64,000 nucleotides of DNA from Eucalyptus grandis (GCF_016545825.1 NC_052615.1:22436520-22500519); one strand, 5' to 3'. Positions 34,371-46,692 are shown, counted from the first letter of the stretch. The notes: a model not told the origin generated them from the sequence alone. A program made the numbers and translations.

Positions 34371-36323
34371 TGTCGCAACCTAATTTTTCGGTGAAAACTA
34401 CCTAGGGTTTGGCTGATGGATTGTTAAGCTTTAGACTTAATTCGGTCTCCCAAGCCCATACCAATTCGCGACTTAAGTTCAAATTTTTTAATATGCAAAT
34501 AGATTTTATCTAGGAGTCGCCACTAATCTATTTTTGGTGGGTCGATTAGAAACCCAAGTAAAGTAATGGAGATTTACTTCTCCTACGAACCGAGATTTAT
34601 GAGTTCGGGGACTTGGTTATGCTAGATTTCTCTAATGCCCTTCCGGTACCATTCTTTTATTTTCAAAATGCTTTTGCGAGGCAGCTTAAATTGATTTTAA
34701 ATCTAATTCCTAACATGTGAGGTGATCATGCGGGTGCGCAAACCACCAATTTAACATCAAGGAAAGCAATGAATAAATTGTAGGAAGTTACCTCGTAGCA
34801 AAGAAAGCATCACGTTATTAGATCGGAATTCACATCATCAACCCTAGATATGATTTCTAATTAACACGCAATTTTTTTCTTAATTAATGAGAATCATGCT
34901 TATGCAATCATGCTACTAATCTAACATGAAATGACATGAAATGGCAACATGACCTAACTATATGATGTAAATAAAATGCAATCTCTCCTAATGAATGAAA
35001 TTGATTTATTCTAAGGCAATTTTTGGTATTTTCCATGAAATTCGAAATTAGAAAAATGCGAAAATTAACTAGCTAGATTAAGATTCTATCTAACTTATAC
35101 TAAGGATTAGGTCAGGCTAAACCTTAATTTAAACTAAGATATTATCGTAAGTTAGCGATATTAACTTACGATGCAATCTATCTAAAAACTTAATCTAAAC
35201 TAAAAATTAAACATAAGCAGCAATGGTGGCGAGGCGAGATGTCGACGGACGTACCGCTCGGCGCCCAAATCTGGCGCGATGGGCGGCTCGAGTGGTTGCT
35301 CGAGTGAGAGGTGCAGCGACTAGCTTTGAGCCCGAATAGAGGCACGGAGCAAAGCTAAGCAGAGGGCTGTAGACGCGAACAAAGTAAGAACAGCAGCGGC
35401 GTCGTCGGAGCGGAGGGGCTACGATTCGGCTTGGGTCAGGCTCTAGGCATGAGCGAACGATGCTCCGGCAGCAACAGGGCGAGAGGCAAGGCTAGGCGTT
35501 GATGCTGGTGTGGTGGGTCAAGCTTTGGCAAGACAGTAGAGTAAGAGTTGGGTGGCTCGTGTGGCAAGACGACGGCGTCAATGAGCAGTCAAAGCTTAGG
35601 CGGATGGCGGCAAGCACGCCTGGAGAAGATGAGCATCGTTCTTCTTCTTTTCTCTCTTTTTTTTTTCCAATTTTCCCTCTCTCTCCCCGCCTATCTCACG
35701 TCCCACTCACCGGTCTCTCTCTGCTCCCTTCATACTTTCTGTAGCACTATATTTGCAAAAGGAAAAAGTGAAGACCTTCTCCACCCATAAACCCTAAAAC
35801 CGAAGGACCTCTCTCTTTCCTGTGCTCAATTTTTCTTTCTTCTAACAATCGAGAGAAAACCCCTAATGTGCGGTATCCTTCTATTGTGTGGCTCCCCGAA
35901 AACCCTATACGACTAATCTATTTATAAACCTCATATTAGGTTTTAATTTTTCCAAATTGATATCCACGAAGATTCTTTTTTCCCAATGTGATATTCACTT
36001 TTCACTTCGCCTATCTGAAAAATTCATCATATCTCGAAAATTTCAAATTCTTATTTTCTCACAAGATAATTTCCGATTACTAAAACAAAGCTTTGGCCAA
36101 TTTGCTCGTTTCATGGGCATAGTCCGGCTGTCAATTTAAAGCTCGAACCACTAATTCAAATCTACTCGTCCTGGTTCAATAAATAAATGCAAAACATGTA
36201 AATTAAAAATAAGTGAACCTACGTCTATATGCTATGCAATTAATATTTTCAGGGATAAAATTAACCCCTAATTTTCTATGCAATAAATAAATAATCGAGA
36301 TCGCCAAAATTTAGGTGTCAACA
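34371..36323 (-). mobile_element. Minus-strand LTR, probably the 3' LTR of a Tat-like element
   Basis: Read on the minus strand it begins TGTTGACACC (36323) and ends GGTTGCGACA (34371). The start TGTTGACACC is common among plant Ty3/Gypsy LTRs. It aligns with the solo LTR 44070-46687 through the shared 'aggagtcgccactaatc' and 'ggggacttggttatg' stretches. No matching 5-base flanks were found. A purine-rich tract lies just upstream (36324-36340), which fits a 3' LTR whose internal region extends to the right. Confidence 0.75.
35919..35926 (-). promoter_or_regulatory. TATA box of the LTR
   Basis: TATAAATA on the minus strand, about 400 bases into the LTR, where the U3/R border of such elements is expected. 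Function is inferred from position and sequence. Confidence 0.5.
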
Positions 36324-36340
36324 CCACACTCTTTGAAGGT
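36324..36340 (-). promoter_or_regulatory. Polypurine-like tract
   Basis: AAAGAGTGTGG on the minus strand lies directly before the LTR start TGTTGACACC. It is mostly purine and is a plausible primer for plus-strand synthesis. Confidence 0.45.
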
Positions 36341-36639
36341 GAGCTCGTGAGGTTGCTTTCAAAGATAAATTGAGACTAATTTTGATCATGCGATGCGATG
36401 AATGATTTTTTTCTTGGAAAATGAATTCCATTTTTGAATGCAATTTATATGATGCATGGAAATGCTAATGCAAATGCATGATGCAAAAGGAAAGAACGTA
36501 CCTAGGTACTGCCAATCAGTGCGGTAGAGCATCTTGAGGTACATGATAAATCCCATTTTACTATACAAGTACCCAACTCTCACTCAGGTTCCTTGAAGAA
36601 TGTAAATTGGTAATAGATTAAGATATCGAGATTGAGAAG

Positions 36640-37095
36640 AACATTCATCAAAGTGAAATGTTCAACGAAAAGAATTACGACATCCAGATCTAGACTGAGA
36701 TGTCAAGATTTTTGTACTTGAAATACCTAGATCTAGACTAAAGTATAACGAGAAATGTTGAAAAATATTCACCTCCAAAGTGAAATGTTTAAATGAAAAT
36801 AATCAAGACATTCGGGCCTAGACTGAGATGTCATGATTTTTGAAGCTCGAAATACCTAGATCCGGACTAAGGTATAACTTGAGAAAGATCGAAAATATTC
36901 ACATCTAGAGTGAAATGTTTAGATGAAAATAATTAAGACATCTAAATCTAGACGAGATGTCAAAATTTTGAACCCAAAATACCTAGATCCAGACTAAGGT
37001 ATAACAAGGAAGATCGAAGAACACTCACATCCAGTGAAATGTTCAATGAAAATAATTGAGACATCCAGTCCAAACCGAGATGTCAAAGGAACCTA
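36640..37095. repeat. Tandem array 1: about four units of 120-130 bp
   Basis: Each unit carries 'agtgaaatgtt', then 'gacatc..g..cta', 'gagatgtcaa', 'aaatacctagatc' and 'gactaa.gtataac' in the same order. Unit identity is about 80 percent by eye. The last unit is incomplete. Confidence 0.85.
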
Positions 37096-37149
37096 TTTGG
37101 AATATCTTACCTTCAAGGAGGATTGAGTGATTCAAGATAGTTGGTGTTG

Positions 37150-37725
37150 CATGTCCAGACCCGTACCTTTCTACGATCGCCCATAATAGCAACAAGACTT
37201 TGTGAAGAGATCTTTCCCAGGACCCGTACCACTCTACGGTCGCCCAAAGTATGACAATGTTTGGTTGTGTCTAGAAATGTACTATTCTACGGCGCTTAGA
37301 CAGAAAATTGATTTTCAGGACCCGTTACCATTCTACGGTCGCCGGAATGGGGAAATTGCTTTCTAGGACCTATACCATTCTACGGTCACCTTATTGGAGT
37401 AATAAATGTTGTTAGGACTCGTACCATTCTGGTCGCCTAAACAGGATTCACTTTCCATGACTTGTACCATTTCGGTCGCTGAATAAGAAATAGGTGTTGT
37501 CAAGGACCCGTACCATTCTACGGTCGCTGAATGGGAAAATTATTTTTCTAGGACCCATACCATTCTACGGTCACTACTTAGAGCAATAAATATTGTTTAG
37601 GACCCATACCATTCTATGGTTGCCTAAACGGAGATTTTGCTTGGTTAAGATCCGAACCATTCTTCGGTCGCCCGGATTGCAACATAGATCATCCGATTAG
37701 GACCAGGTTCGGTCTCGCCCAATCG
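37150..37725. repeat. Tandem array 2: about twelve units with a hairpin core
   Basis: Units of about 45-60 bases share the core CCGTACCATTCTACGG followed by TCGCC. The core is an inverted repeat, CCGTA / CCATTC loop / TACGG. Copies at 37604-37619 (CCATA...TATGG) and 37652-37667 (CCGAA...TTCGG) carry paired changes that keep the stem. The sequences between cores vary more. Confidence 0.9.
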
Positions 37726-37764
37726 ATTGAATCTGAGAAAAATCTTTGGGAACAACTCAATCAA

Positions 37765-38135
37765 GTGTCGGTGTAAAGGACTTTGGGCTATAAAAGCATG
37801 CCGGATTAATAAAAAACCGGGCTATGGAAGCACGCCGGTTTGATAAAGGGATTGGACTACAAAAGCACGCCGATTTGATAAAAGGGACTCGGACTACAAA
37901 AGCATGCCAAGTCAAGACTCGGAGCTATGGAAGCACACCGGGTCAATAAAGGGACATCGGGCTACAAGCACGCCGAAGTCGATCAAAATGACTCAGGCTA
38001 CAAGCACGCTAGGTCAGGAACTCCGGCTACTGGAAGCACGGGGTCAATAAAGGGACATTGGGCTATGGAAGCACGCCGAGTCAATAAAAATGACTTTGGG
38101 CTACGAAAGCACGTCGGGTCGAACCCAACTGCCTT
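37765..38135. repeat. Tandem array 3: about ten units of 35-45 bp
   Basis: The repeated phrase is 'gggctatggaagcacgccgg' followed by 'tcaataaagggac', with variable ends. An open frame across it on the plus strand is a by-product of the unit lengths. Confidence 0.9.
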
Positions 38136-40240
38136 GACCAAGTCAAGTGTCGATGCACTTGCGAGAGAATACACGCACAATGACAAGTAGTTAGAGTATG
38201 GTTAGAGATATACTTAGCGGTGATATCTTTGATTCTTGGGGATATGTCTTTTGAATTTAGATATCCCGTGGAGGTCTTTTCAGCCTCATAGTGGGGGTCT
38301 CTATCTCCTAATATCATGAGGCATTTTGAAAGAAACTTGAATTACCCGTTAAACATGATTTAGAGCAAAAACTGATATGTATTCATCAAAGAGATAGACA
38401 ATGAGCTACTCTAGAATGCACATTTCAAAGTTCATGGGGCTTCCATCCATTCAATTAAGGTTTATGCATAATGATTTTACCATATTTGCATCACCCAAAT
38501 TTCCATAAGATAATTGTCGTTCAAGACAATGACATGAATTTCTTAAAAATGCTAAATGAGAAACTTTTTAGTTAGAAAATATTTTCACTCACTCTCATTT
38601 AGAATGGCTATTTTGTGAATCACACAATCTCAACATCATATCGACAAGGGTTCGAGTATTCTCGCAAACAGTACAACCTTACCAATTCAAGAGGTCTTTA
38701 ATAGGGGCCGTAATGTGGGCTTGGTCAACGGCTAACAAAGGGGACTCTGAGTCAAGGCTATTGAAAGAACAATTCCATAATCATCTTGGGTTTACAAGTC
38801 AAGAACCCTGCAAAATGATAAAGAAATAATATTGCTCGCACTTCTTGAGCGATGCTTAAACATGTGAACCCCGTGTTAATTTAAGTGCCATAATTTGAAG
38901 AGACTTTATAAGGGACGTAACATAGGCTAGGTTCATGGGTTAAGCGAAAGGATGATTAGGCCCAAAATGTATGTAAATGGTAGAGTTGATGATCATCTTG
39001 GAATTGTCACGGTTTTCTTTTCACCATCGGGGATTGTCTTCATAAATGCTCACATTGATTGTAAAACTCAACTTTTGAGTTCTTTGAGTATTGCTTTCCA
39101 TCGAGTTCAATTCTTGCAATTGACAATCATACTATCTTGACTCTCTTTTTTCATCTATGGGCATTGGCCTTGCTTTTACCAGGCACATCTTTTTCATGCC
39201 CTAGTTCTTATTCATTTTTTTCACTTTCTTTTTTCATGGGCATTGTCCTTGCTTTTACCAAGCACCACCTTCATCTTCGCTCCTTACAGACTACTGGCGG
39301 CCACTCTTGTGGCACCATTTGACTTGACAACTACCTAATGGGCAAAGTCCCAAGAACCTTAACAATTAACATGACCGAGGCTTTTTGCAGCAACGATTGA
39401 GAAGGAATGATTTGTATGTGATTTCTACCCTCAATTTGCAGCATCAATTGAGAAAAGATAATCTGCCTTATGATTTTGTAAATTAAATTCTCAGGAGATC
39501 TGTAAAAATCCTTAAATTCCTTTTTGCGATCACCCTAGCTCCTCAATAATATCCCATCATAAATCGCCAAGCTAATTTAATTGCTTCAATTTTGAACTAA
39601 CATAGAAATCTAGTGCCTCAATTTCCATATCAACTATATCCCAAGACATTTAACAAAAATTCTCCTAAGATCAACAAAAAATTCCTAAATTCGAATTCCA
39701 AAAGAGTGTCGTCATTCAAAGGATCTTCACTTAAGATTCAACACTTACAAACTTCTTAGATCAATAACTTAACTACTCACCTTAAATCATTCTTAAGAAA
39801 AGCACATCTTAAGCAAGCTAATAACACCGATTACATAATTAGCAAGACCATACCTATAACTTACTTTGAACTTTAACTCCCAATTTAAAGTTCAAGCTTA
39901 GTATTTCAAACTTAGTTTTCTAAGATCCATTCTCATCTCACTAGAACTCCCCCTAAAGATTCAAATACCTCACTAGGAGACCTTCTATTTCGTACATATT
40001 ACTAGAATCGTAACCCATTCCTCAGAATCCCAATTTCTTGTTTGTATGATCGTAACTTTTTATTAAAATTGACAGCTTATTCGAAAGAACCTATCTTACA
40101 GCTACGCAATCCAAACTAGCCTTAATATACGAACAACTTAATCTGATTTAAACTCATCATAGTAGACAATGGTATTAAATGTGTAGAGAGCCATCACGTA
40201 TTTTCTTAAATAAATGCATCAATCTTATGATTCTAGTAAT
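38136..40240 (-). other. Possible internal region of the Tat-like element; unassigned
   Basis: 38640-39000 matches the left edge of the window (535-650) and so is repeat sequence. 39140-39270 repeats 'gggcattg.ccttgctttta' twice. The rest is AT-rich with no gag, pol or gene recognised on either strand. Where the element ends on the right is unknown. Confidence 0.4.
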
Positions 40241-40740
40241 GAGAAAATTGTCCAAAAAGCCCTAAACCTATTATACATTTTGCTAATTCCGCCATAAACC
40301 CTATAATTTTGCTAATTCGAGTCATATTTTTCAATTTTCACTTGCCAATTAAGTCAATTTGACTAATTTTGGTTAGAAAATGTTGACGTGATGCTCTAGG
40401 GACCGCGCCGCGACGTAGACAAATCAATAATATTTTAATATTTTTTAACATTATTTTGCTGCGCGGCAAAAGGAAAAGCAAAGCCAAAAGAAAAGAAAAG
40501 AAAGAAAAAATCAGAAAAATTCAAAAAAATATTAAAATATTATTCAAATTTGTCCACGCCAACGCTATCGGTCCTATGTGGCACATGCCGACATCTAAGT
40601 CAGTATTTTCCGGCAAAAATTAGTCGGATGGACTCAATTGGTAAGAAGTGAAAATGTTATGACTAAATTGATAAAAGTAAAAGTTTATGATTGAATTAGT
40701 AAAAATACAATATGTTTTGAACTTTTTGGACAATTTTCCC
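40241..40740. mobile_element. MULE-like foldback element
   Basis: The left end GAGAAAATTGTCCAAAAAG and the right end (opposite strand) GGGAAAATTGTCCAAAAAG begin inverted arms of about 200 bases, leaving a short 'aaaagaaaaggaaag' core. Flanks TCTAGTAAT (40232-40240) and TCTATGAAT (40742-40750) agree at 7 of 9 positions, which suggests a Mutator-type duplication. There is no transposase. The element lies about 220 bp from the 3' end of the sugar transporter pseudogene. Confidence 0.75.
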
Positions 40741-40961
40741 ATCTATGAATTATAACTTAAATTCCTAAATATCGCATCTTCTCAACTATTGTTGGAGGAA
40801 TTGTACCATACTCGTTCCGTATTCTCAATGTCTCATGTGGTCGTACTCCTTAAGTGACCTTGTTGGGCCCCACGAAAACATTGCGTTTTGTCTGACTCAC
40901 AATGCGTTCTGTGGTCGCCAAGGCTTTGACCCACCCGATTCAGATTTCAACAAAGTACAAA

Positions 40962-42891
40962 TCAATGCAGGATATGGGCAAGTGATGCTTGTAATTCTTC
41001 TAATGTTCGCCCCTTGGTCTCCGGCCTTAGCTTCGCAGCGAATACAACAGACAAACCGCAAACGCATGCGAAAATCAGAAAGGTTCCTGCAAGCAGCATA
41101 GTCAATGCATAGATTTGTTAGTACATACAACCGACATAGAACACATGCGGTTCAGGTATTTAAGCTCCATAGAAGCATAGCCCGATGAAAACTACCAAAC
41201 AAGAAGGAAACAAAAGGAGAATTACTTACCAGGTGCACTCCATTCGAGCATGAAGTTGAAGGTGTAGGTAATAATCAAGAACAGGACCACCTGGAGAAGG
41301 TCACCACGCTTCCAGCTGACCCTTTAACATTTATTGGGAATACCTATTGGGAACACGTCCATCAGAATAGATAGTTTTCTAATCCTATACGTGGTCTTGA
41401 AATAGAGATTATAGAGTGTAATATTAGACTGAAGGTATCTATTTACCTCAGACATTATAACCCACGGTAACCTGCCATGCCTAGTGAGTAAGTTATGGAA
41501 TACACCTAATTGCAATAATCATCTGTCAGCAACTTCAACACAACTAGTCCTGGAAAGACGGCTGACGACTTAGGAAGCAGTAATATTGAATGAAGAATTC
41601 AGCTAATTGTTGCTTCCATGTTGAAAGAGAACATGGTCAAACATTTTTCATTTTCTTTCCCCATCTTGTCCCAGACAGATTGAGAAATGAGTTGAAAACG
41701 AAATTCATTCCAATAGATTTTTCTAAAACTGAACAAAAACAATCAAGCGCAAAACAATCTTGTTTCTCTTTTGTCGAAGTGTGCTCTGGCAATGTATTAT
41801 TGCCTGGAGAAGTAGAACTGAGCCCGCAACTTGTTATGCTCTCAATTATAGGAGCTAGTCGTATAAGAGTTGAAAAACAAGAAAGTAGAAAGTATTTGTT
41901 ATAGATGCTTACCAAAATGCATACATAGGCCAAAAATGGGAGTGACTTTCTTCTAATACTGCAGGTCCTGGTTTAACAGCAAGGTATTAAAACAAAGGAT
42001 ATGGCCACTTGATGACATCAAGAAGAATGAGTAGGCTTAGCTAGTGTTTGAATACCTGCATGAAGAATGAGAATCCCAGAAGAAAGCAACTGAAGCCCAT
42101 TCCAGCGGATGAAACCTGCAAACGAAGGTCAGATTTGGTTATGCTTATGAGCAACTTTAGAGGCTACGTCAATATGTATTAATTTAGTCACCAATAGAAG
42201 TGGTCTTCTTCCAACTTTATCTGTCAAGATTACACTAAGAGCGCTTGCTGGGATCTGCAAAACAGGTGAGGAATCTTGAAAATGGGACAAACGAAATTAT
42301 CTTCCAGCACGATTCTTGTTAATCGATTACTTGGACAATAGCTATGCTTCAGCCTTCTGGTACCAATGCTGCTTGAAAAGTCTATTAGGATAATAAGTTG
42401 TGATTACCAAGTCTTCATTCTTTTATGATTAAGTAATAAATTAATAGCACGATCTTTTACCAGTTGATTTAAATATAGCGCTTGCATAATAATCAAATGC
42501 ATTCGCCCCTTCAAATTGTTGTAGCATCATCAATCCGACTCCTATCTAAGCTTTGCAAACATTAGGAAATAGAAAATTAAGAGCGAAAAAAAATGGCAAG
42601 CCATTCGAATATTTTTTTAGAAAGGCTTACTATCAGGGAGTGAGCGTATCTTTGTTGAAACAAATCGAGAATCCTAGACTGGGATTGCCGTTCAAAGGTT
42701 TCTGTATAGTCCCGTAAGACAATATGAATGGAAATATTAGAAAGTGATAGGAAAAGGGAAAAATTCTGATATGTTAAATGGAGATATTACTTTATTTCTG
42801 CTACTTCTTGGGAAATGTCGATGCTTTTGCCTCGGAGTCTCTACAATGTGACTTCAAACTCCTTTTCTTGACCGACTTTACCTATGAGTCA
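40962..42891 (-). pseudogene. ERD6-like sugar transporter, 5'-truncated pseudogene
   Basis: Minus-strand exons of the C-terminal half of a major-facilitator monosaccharide transporter, which acts in a membrane (tonoplast for several known family members). Exons: about 42791-42891 (GQEKEFEVTL, stop, RLRGKSIDISQE), about 42631-42711 (YTETFE, LFQQRYAHSL), 42461-42545 (GVGLMMLQQFEGANAFDYYA), 42192-42254 (SVILTDKVGRRPLLL), 42054-42113 (SSAGMGFSCFLLGFSFFMQ), about 41447-41505 (PWVIMSE, one base lost), 41230-41350 (WIITYTFNFMLEWSAPG, shifted) and 40962-41087 ([23 protein letters not shown], stop). Most donors and acceptors remain. An in-frame TAG, two shifts and lost acceptors near 41352 and 42711, plus the absence of the first half, make it a pseudogene. 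GRRPLL and [10 protein letters not shown] are family signatures. Confidence 0.9.
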
Positions 42892-44069
42892 TTAACTACG
42901 CTAATCATCTTCCTCGCAATGGATAATGTTGAGCCCCAACTGTAATATTGCTACAAAATTCACTTCATTTTGTGATTTTAGTTTTTAAACAATTAGTAAA
43001 CTCTTACAAAAAATGATCCATTCACCACCATACTTCAATTTCAGTCATGAGTAAAATTTATTTGTTGGCATAATACTCAGTTCGTCACCACTCTTCCCAT
43101 CTTCAGTCTTTGGTAAAGTAATGTGTTTGCGCATGAGAAACATCTAAAGTGATTTCCATGCTCTTGTGGTATATTGCGGTGGTTTAAAAGATTCTCCTCA
43201 TGGCATGCAGCATTTTACTTGTGCTATTTAAATTGCCCCCTCATCTAATCATCAAAGTTCCATTATGTCATGTGTGGAGAGAATCCCTTGTATTATTTTA
43301 AAGATTGACCAAATAATCAAAGGTTACTACTGCATCTCCTAGTTGTATAAGAACCAACTTATAGATGCAAAACCAATGTACAATTGGTGTATGGACCAGG
43401 AAGATCTAAAGGCTAGTGATGCTTTGATTCAACAAAACTGCTTCTACAAAATTTGAATAAAATATCGAAAGCAAAGGGTTTCTAAAGTTAGATGGACCTC
43501 GTGTATAATGTGAACAGTTGCGTAGAATTAGAAATCATTACTATGTTCGAAGGACCAAAGTGTAGAAGGTAAACAAATAACTCAATATGAAGTATTAAAA
43601 GGCCGGAAGGAGGGTTGCGAAAGCAGCCCCTGCTATAGATAGAGTATAAGATGTGTTTAAGTGCTTCTACATTCCCCGGATAAAAAGACCCAATCTTCTT
43701 CCAAACTGGTTTGAATTCAAATTATCTAGCAACTACTTTTAAGGTCCGGAATCCACAAAAGCAAACCGGGAGAAGATCATTATAGTTTTTCCTTTTTGTC
43801 AAGCGTCAGAGTCAAACAACCAGAAGCAAAAAGCCTCTATTTGTGAAAAGTTTTGCTTTGCCTAGGAACAGGAGACTAGACATACCATTTTTAGGTCTCG
43901 AACACGCAAATTGGTCCCAAGGTTCTTTTGACCTCGAGATGGGTTTCAAAGGTTAGTTTGAAGATTGGAAGGCTAATCAAAGTAAAAAAGGATGGCTTAG
44001 GACTTGGATGGAAATGAAGAACTTCTATTTTCTCTCCGTCAATCATACTCTCGCACTTATACTTATTAT
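42892..44069. other. Region where 5' exons of the transporter would lie; none seen
   Basis: I searched for the N-terminal transporter blocks (GRR, PVYIAEITPKNLRG-like, PESPRWL) and found none. The sequence is AT-rich without other recognisable features, so the 5' half was probably lost by deletion. Confidence 0.5.
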
Positions 44070-46687
44070 TGTCGCGACCTATTTTTTTTTGGGTGCACTC
44101 ACCTAAAACTAGGTTAATGGACTACTTAAGCTTTTTAACTTAGCTCGGGCCTCCCAAGCCCATTCCACCCGCGACTTAAGGTTTAAGTTTTTAACATGCA
44201 AGAGGTTATTCTCTAGGAGTCGCCACTAATCGGTTTAGGTAGGTCGATTAGATACCTATAAAATAAAGGAGATTTATTTTACTCCACGAATCAAACCATG
44301 GGTACGGGGACTTGGTTACACTAGAATTTTCTAATGCCTTTTTTCGATACCATTTCTTTTAATTTTCAAGATATTTTTATGGGCGCTGATTTATTTTAAC
44401 CTGAATTATTATCATGCAAATGTGATGACCACACGGTGCTCATCCATTATTAAAACATTCAAATAAAAATAATAAATAAATTGCATCACACAAAGCAAGC
44501 AATCATTTTTTGGATTTTCTTAAAATTAGAATTCTTTTTTATAAAAATGCATTTTTAAACTAAATGACTTAATCTTATTAATATGCAAATTCTAATTAAA
44601 TGGGCCTATTATGCAAACTAATTATTATGCACCTCATGACCTAACTTCACTAATTAACAAGTTCCGATTAAATAATCCTATTATGCAAACTAGTTAACAT
44701 GCACCTAGTATTTTTGAATTTTTTTTATTGAAATTCAGAATTCATGAAAACCTTAATTAATCTATCTAAAAATGATAATTTTCTAATTTATTCTAGGGAT
44801 TAATTTGACTTAAACCCTATCCTATCTTAGAAAACTATTTTTGGAAAAATGAGATAATTAGAATATGCGAACATTATCTAGAACCCTAAAAAATATTTAG
44901 GCTCAACCCTAACTTATTCCTAAAAAATGCAATCCTAAAAATGTAATCCAAGAAAATTCCAATTTACTAAACCTACAATGTCTGATTTACTAAACCTATA
45001 TGCTCATGCAGAATTTTGATTTTTTTTTTTTTTGATTTTTTGATGATTTTTAGTTTTTTTAAAAGATAAGTAATTATTAAATAAATATTATACCTAAGCT
45101 ATCAACAAAATAAATGATTAAAATAATCAAAATAACATGTTGTCTTACAAGTCAAATTAGCGATTATCTTAATCCCAATATCACGACAAAGAGATCAAAA
45201 TAATTAAAAATGATCCGAAGTCTTACGGATCAAATTAATAATATAATGATTTAACAATTAAAATTCTACCAAAAGCACTAAAATTAGTATAATTAAAAAA
45301 ATAATCCGATGTCTCTGATTAAATTAATAATTATATTAATTCCGGACAAAATCCTAACAAATAAGCCTACAAAATTTATTGACATCAAATATTACAACTT
45401 AAATAGATAAACTAAAATGAGATAAAATAAAACAAAATAAATAAAAAGAAAAAAACTAAACCACCTAAAGAAAGAGGGCTTGTTGTAGCGTTGATGGGCG
45501 CCGGACGGACAAAGTGGCCGGCGTCTGGGACTCGTGGGAGCTGGCGGACGGCGACAATGAGGGGCTCGAGCTCGGGAGCAGCGCGGAGGTGGAGCTGGAC
45601 CGTGGGTCAGCTGGGTGGCGACGTCGGCAGCTGTACGGGGCTCGGCTGGTGTCGGGGCGTCGCAGACCGCCGGGCGGCACGGCGCGAGCTCCGGCGCAGG
45701 GGTGCGGCGAATCGGGCAGCACTCTGGCGCGGTGACAAGCGAGCAGAGGCAACGTCGTTGGGTTGTCTCGGAGAACAAAGAGCAATGCCTCGAAGCTACG
45801 GGGCAAGCAGGTGCAGCTGCAGCGGGAGGTGGGGGTCAATGCGGGTTGCTGCAATGGGCGGTCAAGGCATGGATGCAAAGGTGTCGGTGCCGGGTTGAGG
45901 TGAGCGGCGTGGTGGCGCGGCGAGGTCAGAGTGGCAAGCTTTGAGCTCCGGCGTCGGCCGGGCAGCAGGGATCACTGGGGGAGAGGTGCGGTGGCGGAGA
46001 TGCAGCGGAGGTCGGGGGTGCAGTGCGTCGGAGCGGTAACGGCGGAGACGCGGAGGTGGCACCGGCGCGCTGGATGGCTGGCACGCCGGAATGACGGAGG
46101 CCCCTTTGGAGAAGACGACACAGTAGCGTTTCCTCTTCTTTTTCTTTTCTTTTCTCTCCCTCACGTCACTTCCTACGTCTCCTCTCTCTGTCTCTTTTCT
46201 TTGTTGTCTTTTCTTTTTGACTTTTTCTTGTCAGAGAAAGGAGGGGAAAATGGTTTTCCCTTTGACTAAGATGGATGATCGCAAAAATTTTCCCTCCAAT
46301 TTTTTTGAATTCACCCCAATTTTTTTTTTCGCCCCTAGTTACGAAAAAATGAAGCTCTCTTTATACTAATTCCCGAACGGCCACTTTGTATGGCATTTTT
46401 CGAGTTTCCATCTTTTGTCGCATTAAATCGGAGAACGAGCATGATTTCGCACCGCCGATCCTGTTCGAATTTCTTCAATTTTGCAAAATTCTTGCCTCTT
46501 ATTCACTTGATTTTTAAATTATTTCTGCATTTAACGAAAATCCGAATGCTCATCGAATTTCAAATTTCTATGCATAATCAATCAAATCAATTTCCCTCAT
46601 TTTTTTTTCATTTTTCCTTTTTACTTGTTCCAATGCAATTTTTATTTTCTTTATTTTTCTAGATTTGCTAAAAATAGGTGTCAAATA
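44070..46687 (-). mobile_element. Solo LTR related to 34371-36323
   Basis: It starts TGTCGCGACC and ends GGTGTCAAATA, where the final CA of the family has become TA. The 5-base sequence ATTAT flanks both sides (44065-44069 and 46688-46692). No primer site, polypurine tract or internal region adjoins, so it is a solo LTR. It holds a GC-rich block (45480-46110) with overlapping open frames on both strands, all low in complexity and unlikely to be genes. Confidence 0.8.
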
Positions 46688-46692
46688 ATTAT

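Noticed and set aside
37150..37725. CRISPR array
   Set aside because: Plant nuclear context, degenerate units, no spacers of uniform length and no cas genes.
37927..38190. 87-codon open frame across array 3
   Set aside because: A by-product of tandem unit lengths; no conserved frame across units.
45514..45944. CpG-island-like gene promoter
   Set aside because: The GC-rich block is inside a solo LTR, and the related LTR at 34371-36323 has a comparable block, so it is a family feature.
45392..46269. Overlapping open frames on both strands as genes
   Set aside because: GC-rich LTR interior. Frames overlap in several phases, the products are low-complexity Arg/Ala/Pro-rich sequence, and no domain is present.
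34371..46687. The LTRs at 34371-36323 and 44070-46687 as the two ends of one element
   Set aside because: The right one has its own ATTAT target duplication, the two differ in length by about 660 bp, and a transporter pseudogene lies between them.
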